Source of the DNA: an uncultured Clostridia bacterium
GTDB lineage: Bacteria > Bacillota > Clostridia > Oscillospirales > Ruminococcaceae
Direction: 5' to 3'
NCBI GenBank assembly: GCA_947630315.1
Contig: CANRHA010000094.1
Span: forward strand, 1-6,852
DNA length: 6,852 nucleotides
In this document: in pieces, positions 1-5,707 of the stretch
Layout: the number at the start of each line of letters is the position of its first letter
Numbering within the stretch: position 1 is the stretch's first letter
Notes under the pieces: model-generated
What the model saw: the letters and a program-made list of their open reading frames with translations, nothing else
Told to the model about the DNA's origin: nothing
Databases searched by the model: none
Translations under genes and position numbers: made by a program

Positions 1-962
1 CCCTTGTTGTAACCGCCTCGGCCGAGCAGGAGCTTGTTTCGGTGACTCTTGAAGCCCTCGGCAGGGTCAGCAAAATGGGAATAAAAACCGCCCTGGGGGT
101 TTCAAACGTATCGTTCGGTCTGCCTAATCGGCCGCTTTTGAACCGCACTTTTTTGGCCATGGCGATGACGCGTGGGCTTAATATGCCGATACTAAACCCG
201 CTTGACGGCGAGATGACCGGGGCGGTAAGGGCGTTTAAAGTCCTCTCGGCTATTGATGAAAACTCAGAGGAGTATATATCTGCATATAAGGATTACGTTC
301 CCTCGGCGGCTTCGGCCGGCGGCGCCGTTAAGCATGAGGAAAAAACGGCTGAAAACCTCTATGACTGCGTAAAGTCGGGACTGAAAAACAAGGCTGCGGA
401 GCTTTGCGAAAGCGAGCTTGAATCAAAGCCGCCGATGGAAGTCGTCAACGAGATATTGATAAAAGCTCTCGACGAGGTCGGAAGGCTCTACGAAAGCGGA
501 AAGCTGTTTCTGCCGCAGCTCGTATCGTCTGCGGAGGCGGCAAAGGCGGCGTTCGCGGTCGTCGGCAGACATCTTCCGAAGGACGCGCCGAAAAAGGGCA
601 GGGTAGTGCTTGCAACGGTAAAAGGCGACGTTCACGACATAGGCAAAAATATAGTTAAGGTAGTTTTAGAATCCTACGGATATGAAGTGACCGACCTCGG
701 CAAGGACGTTCCGCCCGAGCGGGTAGTAAAGGCGTATTTTGATGTAAAACCCGTCGCCGTAGGGCTGTCCGCGCTTATGACCATTACCGTCCGGGGAATG
801 GAGGAGACGATAAAGGCTCTGCGCTCAGCGGGCTGTAAGGCGGCGATATTTGTCGGCGGGGCGGTTTTAAACGCCGAGACCGCGGAAAAAATCGGCGCGG
901 ATCACTACACCCGCGACGCGCTTGAAATGGCCAAAAAGCTCGACTCGCTTTTTGCAAAATAA
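1..962 (+). CDS. metH: Cobalamin-dependent homocysteine S-methyltransferase, C-terminal part (5' end outside window)
   Basis: The protein makes methionine by moving a methyl group from methyltetrahydrofolate through cobalamin to homocysteine, in the cytoplasm. The frame is open from base 3 to the TAA, giving 319 visible residues; an internal GTG at base 42 is not the start because family sequence continues upstream of it. Visible residues 1 to about 75 match the end of the pterin-binding barrel (LGVSNVSFGLPNR, then LNRTF and NPLDGEM). After a linker, residues about 115-195 form the four-helix cap, and residues about 200-319 the Rossmann-type B12 domain. The B12 signature is complete: DVHDIG with the cobalt-ligand His at residue 211, the Ser-x-Leu of GLSALMT at 256-258, and the Gly-Gly of FVGGA at 285-286. 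The protein stops right after this domain, so the C-terminal AdoMet-dependent reactivation domain of long MetH is absent, as in the short clostridial and Thermotoga forms. The N-terminal homocysteine domain is assumed, not seen. A related corrinoid methyltransferase is less likely because pterin and B12 domains are fused. Confidence 0.9.
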   Translation, partial: LVVTASAEQELVSVTLEALGRVSKMGIKTALGVSNVSFGLPNRPLLNRTFLAMAMTRGLNMPILNPLDGEMTGAVRAFKVLSAIDENSEEYISAYKDYVPSAASAGGAVKHEEKTAENLYDCVKSGLKNKAAELCESELESKPPMEVVNEILIKALDEVGRLYESGKLFLPQLVSSAEAAKAAFAVVGRHLPKDAPKKGRVVLATVKGDVHDIGKNIVKVVLESYGYEVTDLGKDVPPERVVKAYFDVKPVAVGLSALMTITVRGMEETIKALRSAGCKAAIFVGGAVLNAETAEKIGADHYTRDALEMAKKLDSLFAK

Positions 963-999
963 CATGAGGATAAATCAATAACGACAGGAGGAAGAAAGT

Positions 1000-2118
1000 A
1001 TGTCGGATTACTTTGGCAAGGACATAAAAAAGCTCGGCTTCGGGCTTATGAGGCTGCCCAAAAAGGGCCTCGGACACGACATCGAGCAGTTCAGCCGCAT
1101 GGCGGATATGTTTTTAGAGGCCGGTTTCACCTATTTTGACACCGCCTACGTCTATCCCGGCTCTGAGGCGGCGACCAAAAAAGCTCTCGTCGACCGCCAC
1201 CCGCGCGAATCTTATACTTTATGTTCAAAGCTCAACGCGTTCATGGCCCCGACCGAGAAATCGGCGAAAAACCAGTTCTACACAAGCCTCAAGCGCACCG
1301 GCGCGGAGTATTTTGACTTTTACCTCCTGCACGCGCTGATGGAGACGAACTATCAGCGGTACGAGAGGTTCGGGATATGGGATTTTGTAAGGGAGCAGAA
1401 GGAAAAGGGCCTTATAAAGCACTACGGATTTTCCTTCCACGCCGGGCCGGAGCTTTTGGATAAGCTTCTGACCGACCACCCCGACGTGGATTTTGTTCAG
1501 TTGCAGCTCAACTATGCCGATTGGGAGAACAAGTTCATAACCTCGCGGGCGAATTACGAGATCGCGCGAAAGCATAATAAATCAATAGTCGTCATGGAGC
1601 CGGTAAAGGGCGGTTCGCTTGCAAATCCGCCGAAAGACGTAAAAGCGCTTCTGAAGGAACATTCGCCCGAGGCCTCGTTTGCGTCATGGGCGATACGCTT
1701 TGCGGCTTCTCTTGACGGGATCATGACCGTTCTCTCGGGAATGTCTAACATTTCCCAGATGGAGGACAACATTTCGTACATGCGCGATTTCAAACCTCTC
1801 GACCCCGACGAGCAAAGGGTAATAAGCAGCGCGCAGAAGATACTCGGGAAATCCTCGGAGATACCCTGCACCGCGTGCCACTACTGCACCGAGGGCTGCC
1901 CGAAGGGAATACCTATCCCGGAGATATTCGGCGCCATGAACATCAGGCTCGGCAACGGCAGAATAAACGAGGCCGCCGAGGCCTACGCCGCCGCTACCGC
2001 CGATAAATCAAAAGCCTGCGACTGCATAGCCTGCCGGAAATGCGAGCGCACCTGTCCTCAGCATATCGCGGTGGTCGACAGCCTTAAGCGCTGCTCCGAG
2101 ACCTTTGACAAAAAATAA
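1000..2118 (+). CDS. Aldo/keto reductase fused to a C-terminal 2[4Fe-4S] ferredoxin-like domain
   Basis: A predicted cytoplasmic oxidoreductase of 372 residues. Residues 1 to about 285 are an aldo/keto reductase TIM barrel. The catalytic tetrad is visible: Asp47 and Tyr52 in FDTAYVY, Lys77 in CSKL and His111 in LLHAL. The barrel continues through HYGFSFH (141-147) and VVMEPVKGG (197-205). The tail has two four-cysteine motifs of the CxxCxxCxxxCP type: Cys290, 293, 296, 300 and Cys342, 345, 348, 352. An extra Cys340 lies just before the second. These are expected to bind two [4Fe-4S] clusters. This fusion is common in anaerobic Firmicutes, and substrate and electron partner are usually unknown, so none is assigned here. 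The ATG start is well supported by a perfect AGGAGG at 986-991, 8 nt upstream. The gene lies 37 nt after the metH-type gene, so the two are probably co-transcribed. No frameshift or missing key residue is seen. Confidence 0.92.
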   Translation: MSDYFGKDIKKLGFGLMRLPKKGLGHDIEQFSRMADMFLEAGFTYFDTAYVYPGSEAATKKALVDRHPRESYTLCSKLNAFMAPTEKSAKNQFYTSLKRTGAEYFDFYLLHALMETNYQRYERFGIWDFVREQKEKGLIKHYGFSFHAGPELLDKLLTDHPDVDFVQLQLNYADWENKFITSRANYEIARKHNKSIVVMEPVKGGSLANPPKDVKALLKEHSPEASFASWAIRFAASLDGIMTVLSGMSNISQMEDNISYMRDFKPLDPDEQRVISSAQKILGKSSEIPCTACHYCTEGCPKGIPIPEIFGAMNIRLGNGRINEAAEAYAAATADKSKACDCIACRKCERTCPQHIAVVDSLKRCSETFDKK

Positions 2119-2121
2119 TTC

Positions 2122-2149
2122 CGCCGCAATTTTTCGGCGTTCTGCGGCG
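2122..2149 (+). terminator. Possible weak terminator or regulatory hairpin after the aldo/keto reductase gene
   Basis: CGCCGCA at 2122-2128 pairs perfectly with TGCGGCG at 2143-2149 around a 14-nt loop. A second CGGCG at 2135-2139 can instead pair with CGCCG at 2122-2126, so two exclusive stems share one left arm. No run of T follows on the + strand, so intrinsic termination would be weak. It may partly insulate the metH/reductase unit from the lipoprotein gene. A T-rich tract follows the stem on the - strand, but I see no - strand gene there that would need it. Confidence 0.35.
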
Positions 2150-2158
2150 TATTATAAT
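2130..2158 (+). promoter_or_regulatory. Predicted sigma-70/sigma-A type promoter for the lipoprotein gene
   Basis: A perfect TATAAT -10 box lies at 2153-2158, inside an AT-rich stretch after the hairpin. With a 17-nt spacer the -35 position falls on TTTTTC at 2130-2135, which matches the consensus poorly. Transcription would begin near 2165, leaving a leader of about 22 nt before the ATG at 2188. The -35 element would lie in the loop of the upstream inverted repeat. This is inferred from sequence match only. Confidence 0.5.
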
Positions 2159-2171
2159 AAAGGCATGTTTA

Positions 2172-2177
2172 AAGGAG
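2172..2177 (+). promoter_or_regulatory. Ribosome binding site that fixes the lipoprotein start
   Basis: AAGGAG sits 10 nt upstream of the ATG at 2188. The in-frame GTG at 2179 is only 1 nt from the site and would put three extra residues before the MKK of the signal peptide, so 2188 is the better start. Confidence 0.75.
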
Positions 2178-2187
2178 TGTGTTTATT

Positions 2188-2805
2188 ATGAAGAAGATAC
2201 TTACCGCCCTGTTTGCCGCCGCGGTCATACTTTGCGGCTGTGCCGACGGCGATACCCCCGACCGCCCTGCGGATATTTCCGCGGATATCGCCTCGCCTTC
2301 GGATATTGTCACCGAGCCGGCGACGGAGGAACCCGAGGGAACATCTGCGGAAGCATATACCGCCGAGCCGCAGACGGACGAAAGCGCTGAGACGGCCGCC
2401 GAGGAGCCGGAGGAGAAGATTCAGGCGCATAAAATATTCGCCCCCGAAGTCACGGAAGACTGTGCGCTCGACATTATAACTTCATCGGACGGCGGCGCGG
2501 TCGTAAGCTTTACAAACTCGGGCGATTCGTCCGTTACCGTCGGTTGGAGCTACTCGATATGCGCAAAAATCGACGGCGAGCTTTACGAGCTGATATTGGG
2601 CGCGCCGGAGGGGGAGCCTGCCGTTTCCAACGTTCCCGCCGGGCAGACCGGAACTCTTATAATCGATTGGTCTGAGAGGCTGCTGCCTCTGCCTGGCGGA
2701 GACTACGAGCTTTACGTCTACGGCGACGGCGGACAGATCGCCTCCGATTCGTTTTACATAGGCATGGGTCCGCTGACGGCGGAAAGCTTTGACATAATAG
2801 AGTGA
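2188..2805 (+). CDS. Predicted lipoprotein with acidic linker and C-terminal Ig-like domain
   Basis: A 205-residue protein with a lipoprotein signal peptide: two lysines at 2-3, a hydrophobic stretch at 4-15, then LCGC at 15-18, where Cys18 would be lipidated. It is therefore expected on the outer face of the cytoplasmic membrane. Residues about 19-80 form a Glu/Thr/Pro/Ala-rich acidic linker, probably a flexible spacer. Residues about 90-192 look like one beta-sandwich. The pattern of YSI, IDGELYEL, VPAGQTGTLIIDW (149-161) and LPLPGGDYEL resembles, from memory, a bacterial Ig-like domain (Big_14 type) common in Firmicute surface proteins. That match was not tested. The function is unknown; no catalytic motif is visible. 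It has its own predicted promoter, and the next gene starts within 13 nt of its stop, suggesting a two-gene unit. Confidence 0.82.
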   Translation: MKKILTALFAAAVILCGCADGDTPDRPADISADIASPSDIVTEPATEEPEGTSAEAYTAEPQTDESAETAAEEPEEKIQAHKIFAPEVTEDCALDIITSSDGGAVVSFTNSGDSSVTVGWSYSICAKIDGELYELILGAPEGEPAVSNVPAGQTGTLIIDWSERLLPLPGGDYELYVYGDGGQIASDSFYIGMGPLTAESFDIIE

Positions 2806-2818
2806 TCGGGTGAGAAAT

Positions 2819-3106
2819 ATGGCCGACATTGAAAGAATCAGCAGAATGGAAGACATACTCGACCAAACCTCGGAGGCGTTCGGAGCGCTTTTGGCCGCGC
2901 TTGAAAAATACGAGGCTTCGCTTGACGGCTACAAGGAGCTTTGCAGATACTACGCAGGCGACTGGCTCAGCGATTACGAGGACGATGAAAAGGGCAGGCT
3001 GCCCAAGGACTTAAAGAGGGGAGTGCTCTCGCAGGACGCGGTGTTCGACCTGATGGCCGAGTATCGATCGATAAAAGAGGAGCTGAGCAGGCTCTCGGAA
3101 ATCTGA
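2819..3106 (+). CDS. DUF4298 family protein
   Basis: A small soluble protein of 95 residues, acidic and mostly helical, without signal peptide or membrane segment. It fits the DUF4298 pattern as I remember it: an N-terminal helix beginning with MADIERISRME, a central YYAGDWLSDYEDDEKG followed by LPKDLKRGVLSQDAVFDL, and a final helix. The length is typical of the family. No biochemical role is known to me. The ATG at 2819 is preferred, with a weak GGTGAG 4 nt upstream. An in-frame GTG at 2810 would add three residues and has no clear ribosome site. The short gap to the lipoprotein gene suggests translational coupling. The gene ends 14 nt before a strong terminator stem, so it is the last of its unit. 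Confidence 0.85.
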   Translation: MADIERISRMEDILDQTSEAFGALLAALEKYEASLDGYKELCRYYAGDWLSDYEDDEKGRLPKDLKRGVLSQDAVFDLMAEYRSIKEELSRLSEI

Positions 3107-3120
3107 AAGAAAATAAAAAT

Positions 3121-3154
3121 ACGCCGCCTTTTGGGATCAACCCTCGGGCGGCGT
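3121..3154. terminator. Bidirectional intrinsic terminator between convergent genes
   Basis: ACGCCGCC at 3121-3128 pairs perfectly with GGCGGCGT at 3147-3154, and GGG at 3133-3135 can pair with CCC at 3141-3143 inside the loop. On the + strand the stem is followed by a T-rich TTATTTTGTTGATTT. On the - strand it is followed by ATTTTTATTTTC. It lies between the stop of the DUF4298 gene and the stop of the - strand membrane-protein gene, as expected for a shared terminator. Confidence 0.88.
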
Positions 3155-3166
3155 TATTTTGTTGAT

Positions 3167-4435
3167 TTAAACTTCCTCGCTGGCCACAATTTCGCCTATG
3201 CGTATAGCGGTAACGTTGTAGCCGCTGTCGGTGGGAACAACGGTGTATATCATCGTCTTTTCAACGGTATCTACCGAGTCTATCCAGTTGGTTATGGGCA
3301 GTCGGTAGCATACCGTAAGCTCGGTGCCGCCGGCGGCGGGGGATATGTCGGTGATCTCGGGGTAGTAGGCCGGCGCGCGCGGGTATGCGGGGATAGTGTA
3401 CATGCCGGTCTCCTCGTCGTATTCAAAGTTGAGGTCGACGTCGCCGACGGTCTTGTGGGTGTAGCTGAGTCCGGAGCCGAACAGTTTTGTTATCCTGCGG
3501 TCTACATCTATATATGATACGCTGTAGCTTCCGCCTGAATTTTCATAGTACACCGACGGGTTGAAGATTATATCCCAGCACGCGGCGGTGATTATAACGT
3601 CCTCATTCAGAGACTGTGCGCCGTCGAAGGTAGGCGTGTCGCAGGCAACGAGCGGCATTATAAATTCCTCAAGGGCGGCTATTTGTTCCGAATTGTCCTT
3701 GCGTTCGGCTATAACGTCTCTGATTTTGAAGCCGGTGGCGATAACGCCGACTATCGAGAATATGAGCAGAAACAGCCCGAAAACCATCTGCGCGGCCTGA
3801 GCGAAGGTTATGCTCTTGAAGTGGATAGGCTCGGGTTCGGGGGTCTCCTCCTCGCCGTCGTCAAGCTCCGCCGCGTCCTCGTCGAGGGCCTCTATGATGT
3901 TTTCTTCAAGCTCCCAATCGAACTTGAACCGCTCGTGAAGGCTTACCTTTTCGCTCTCGGTGAGTTTTCTCTCGCCGAAGTCGTCGGCCTCCTGTTCCTC
4001 CTCGCCCTTTTTCTCCTCGGACGGCTTTTTCCGCTTGTTCTTTTTATTCTTTTTCTTGCCCTTTTTCTCCTCAGCCGGGGCTTCTTCCACCTCGGCGGGG
4101 GCGTTTTCAACCTCGGCCGGGGATTCTTCAACCTCGGCGGGGGCTTCTTCCACCTCAGCCGGGGCTTCTTCCACCTCGTGGGGAACTTCTTCAACCTCGT
4201 CGGGGGATTCTTCAACCTCGGCGGGGGCTTCTTCCACCTCAGCCGGGGCTTCTTCCACCTCAGCCGGGGCTTCTTCCACCTCGGCGGGGGCCTCCTCAAC
4301 CTCGGCGGGGGCTTCTTCCACCACAGCTGGGGCTTCCTCAACCTCGGGGGCGGTTTCCTCTATCGGCGCAGCTGCCGAGGGGTTTTCCGCCTCGGGTCGG
4401 GGCTGACCGCCGCGTTTCTTTTTACGTTTGCTCAT
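3167..4435 (-). CDS. Uncharacterised single-pass membrane protein with 14 Glu/Ala/Pro heptapeptide repeats
   Basis: A 422-residue protein I cannot assign to a named family. Residues 1-10 are basic (MSKRKKKRGG). Residues 26-123 are 14 tandem heptads of consensus EEAPAEV. Residues 124-137 form a Lys/Arg block (KKGKKKNKKNKRKK), and 140-204 are strongly acidic. Residues about 214-236 are one clear hydrophobic membrane segment. Residues about 250-422 form a compact domain rich in Tyr, Ser, Ile and Val with conserved-looking IMPLVACDTPTF and AACWDIIF stretches. I recall similar TM-plus-domain hypothetical proteins in Clostridia but cannot name a family. The C-terminal domain is probably outside and the charged repeats inside, but the basic residues after the membrane segment (KIR...ERK) make this topology uncertain. 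The ATG follows GAGGT at 4440-4444, 4 nt away, and lies 10 nt after the proA stop, so it is the last gene of the proline operon. Proline in every heptad argues against a coiled coil. A role in proline metabolism is not implied by anything seen. Confidence 0.85.
   Translation of the reverse strand: MSKRKKKRGGQPRPEAENPSAAAPIEETAPEVEEAPAVVEEAPAEVEEAPAEVEEAPAEVEEAPAEVEEAPAEVEESPDEVEEVPHEVEEAPAEVEEAPAEVEESPAEVENAPAEVEEAPAEEKKGKKKNKKNKRKKPSEEKKGEEEQEADDFGERKLTESEKVSLHERFKFDWELEENIIEALDEDAAELDDGEEETPEPEPIHFKSITFAQAAQMVFGLFLLIFSIVGVIATGFKIRDVIAERKDNSEQIAALEEFIMPLVACDTPTFDGAQSLNEDVIITAACWDIIFNPSVYYENSGGSYSVSYIDVDRRITKLFGSGLSYTHKTVGDVDLNFEYDEETGMYTIPAYPRAPAYYPEITDISPAAGGTELTVCYRLPITNWIDSVDTVEKTMIYTVVPTDSGYNVTAIRIGEIVASEEV
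4067..4360 (-). repeat. Tandem 21-bp coding repeat, 14 copies, with 84-bp higher-order period
   Basis: Fourteen in-frame 21-bp units encode heptads of consensus EEAPAEV. Variants include ESPDEV, EVPHEV, ESPAEV and ENAPAEV. Exact copies recur every four units: the units at 4130-4150, 4214-4234 and 4298-4318 are identical. The units at 4151-4171 and 4235-4255 are also identical, and 4256-4276 is a further copy of these. Thus 4109-4192 and 4193-4276 look like a duplicated four-unit block. Every unit has a run of at least four G on the + strand. The array is the kind that changes copy number by slippage or unequal recombination. Confidence 0.95.
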
Positions 4436-4445
4436 TTTTACCTCG

Positions 4446-5693
4446 CTATCTTATCTGGCCGTTGCCGTTTATGAGATATTTTATCGTCGTAAGCTCTTTA
4501 AGGCCCATCGGTCCGCGCGCGTGAAGCTTTGCAGTAGATATCCCTATTTCCGCGCCGAGGCCGAGCTCAAAGCCGTCGGTGAACCTTGTCGACGCGTTCA
4601 CATAAACCGCGGCGGCGTCTATCTGCCTCTGGAACTCCTCCGCCGCCGGCAGGCTGTCGGTGACTATGCATTCCGAATGGCCGCTCGAGTATTTCCTGAT
4701 GTGATCTATGGCGTCGTAGATGTTGTCCACGACCCTGATTGCAAGAATATAATCGAGGTACTCGGTCGCCCAATCCTCCTCGGTGGCCGGAACTACGCAC
4801 TTTCCGAGTATCATCTTTGTTATCTCGCAGCCTCTTATTTCAACGTTATGCTGATCGAGCCGCTTTTTGAGTTTCGGCAATATTTCTTCCGCGATATCCC
4901 GGTGCAGCAAAACCGTCTCGCAGGCGTTGCACACGCCGGGGCGGGAGGTTTTTGCGTTGTCGATTATATCTATCGCCATTTCAAGGTTCGCCGCGGAATC
5001 CACATAAATATGGCAGTTTCCCACGCCGGTTTCTATAACCGGAACCGAGGCGTTTTCAACGCAGGAGCGTATAAGCCCCGCGCCGCCCCTCGGTATAAGC
5101 ACGTCCACAAGCCCGTGCGCCTGCATCATGGCGGTGGCCGCCTCGCGGGAGGTGTCCTGCAAAAGCTGAATGCTGTCGGCCGGCAGCCCCGCCTTAAGCA
5201 GGCAGCCGCGCATTATCTCTGTTAGGAGGGTGTTTGTTCCGAGGGCGTCGCTTCCGCCCTTTAATACGGTTGCGTTGCCCGATTTCAAGCATAGCGCTGC
5301 GGCGTCAACGGTTACGTTCGGCCTTGATTCGTAGATTATCCCCACAACGCCGAGCGGCACCCTTATTTTTGATACCCTCAGCCCATTCGGCCTTACGCCG
5401 CCGCTCTCCAAGGTTCCTACCGGGTCGGGCAGGGCTATGACCTGAGATACCCCTTCGGCTATGCCCTCTATTCTTTTTTCATTGAGGTAAAGCCTGTCGA
5501 CCAGCGAACTTTTGACTCCCTTTGCCTCGGCGGCCTTAACGTCTGCGCGGTTTTTATCGATTATCGCGCGTTTGTTTGAAATAAGCTCCTCGGCGATAAA
5601 CCTAAGCGCAAGATTTTTCTTTTCGGTTCCGGCGTTCGCCAGCTCTCTTGCCGCGTCCTTTGCCGCTACGCCTATCGGTATAAAATCAAACAT
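4446..5693 (-). CDS. proA: Gamma-glutamyl phosphate reductase (glutamate-5-semialdehyde dehydrogenase)
   Basis: This cytoplasmic enzyme reduces gamma-glutamyl phosphate with NADPH to glutamate-5-semialdehyde, the second step of proline synthesis. It belongs to the aldehyde dehydrogenase superfamily. The 415 residues match the usual length (about 417 in E. coli). Recognisable blocks are the cofactor-binding GIIYESRPNVTVDA (about 118-131), LKSGNATVLKGG, IETGVGNCHIYVD (about 220-232) and RPGVCNACE with the catalytic Cys255. Near the end are FTDGFELGLGAEIGISTAKLHARGPMG segments typical of ProA. The ATG at 5693 is chosen over a GTG at 5702 because GAGGT (5701-5705) overlaps the GTG but lies 7 nt before the ATG. 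The gene starts 14 nt after the proB stop, the usual proBA order. All key residues are present and no disruption is seen. Confidence 0.97.
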   Translation of the reverse strand: MFDFIPIGVAAKDAARELANAGTEKKNLALRFIAEELISNKRAIIDKNRADVKAAEAKGVKSSLVDRLYLNEKRIEGIAEGVSQVIALPDPVGTLESGGVRPNGLRVSKIRVPLGVVGIIYESRPNVTVDAAALCLKSGNATVLKGGSDALGTNTLLTEIMRGCLLKAGLPADSIQLLQDTSREAATAMMQAHGLVDVLIPRGGAGLIRSCVENASVPVIETGVGNCHIYVDSAANLEMAIDIIDNAKTSRPGVCNACETVLLHRDIAEEILPKLKKRLDQHNVEIRGCEITKMILGKCVVPATEEDWATEYLDYILAIRVVDNIYDAIDHIRKYSSGHSECIVTDSLPAAEEFQRQIDAAAVYVNASTRFTDGFELGLGAEIGISTAKLHARGPMGLKELTTIKYLINGNGQIR

Positions 5694-5700
5694 CTTTCGC

Positions 5701-5705
5701 ACCTC
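5701..5705 (-). promoter_or_regulatory. proA: Ribosome binding site that fixes the proA start
   Basis: On the - strand this reads GAGGT and lies 7 nt before the ATG at 5693. It overlaps the in-frame GTG codon at 5700-5702, which rules that codon out as the likely start. It sits within the 14-nt proB-proA gap, directly after the proB stop. Confidence 0.75.
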
Positions 5706-5707
5706 GC

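Noticed and set aside
26..962. Complete methyltransferase gene starting at the GTG at base 42
   Set aside because: The frame is open to the left edge, and the visible sequence begins in the middle of the pterin-binding domain, so the gene is cut by the window.
2152..2430. - strand open frame opposite the lipoprotein start, with Arg/Leu-rich product
   Set aside because: It overlaps the well-supported signal peptide and ribosome site on the other strand and shows only GC-driven composition.
4067..4360. CRISPR array or similar spacer-repeat structure
   Set aside because: Units are contiguous 21-bp in-frame coding repeats with no unique spacers and no cas genes nearby.
4109..4360. Heptad repeats as a coiled coil
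   Set aside because: Each heptad contains a proline and lacks the a/d hydrophobic pattern, so an extended spacer is more likely.
3943..4406. Further open frames through the repeat array: + strand Ser/Thr/Ala-rich (3960-4406) and - strand Lys/Pro/Arg-rich (3943-4341)
   Set aside because: A stop-free unit whose length is a multiple of three stays open in several frames; these are shadows without plausible protein features.
3683..4474. Long + strand open frame antisense to the membrane-protein gene
   Set aside because: It is open because the 21-bp repeats contain no stop in this frame. Its product is a low-complexity Phe/Leu/Gly repeat, and the - strand frame has a proper start, ribosome site and membrane segment.
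4428..5225. 265-codon + strand open frame antisense to proA
   Set aside because: It lies entirely opposite conserved proA sequence, and its product matches nothing I recognise.
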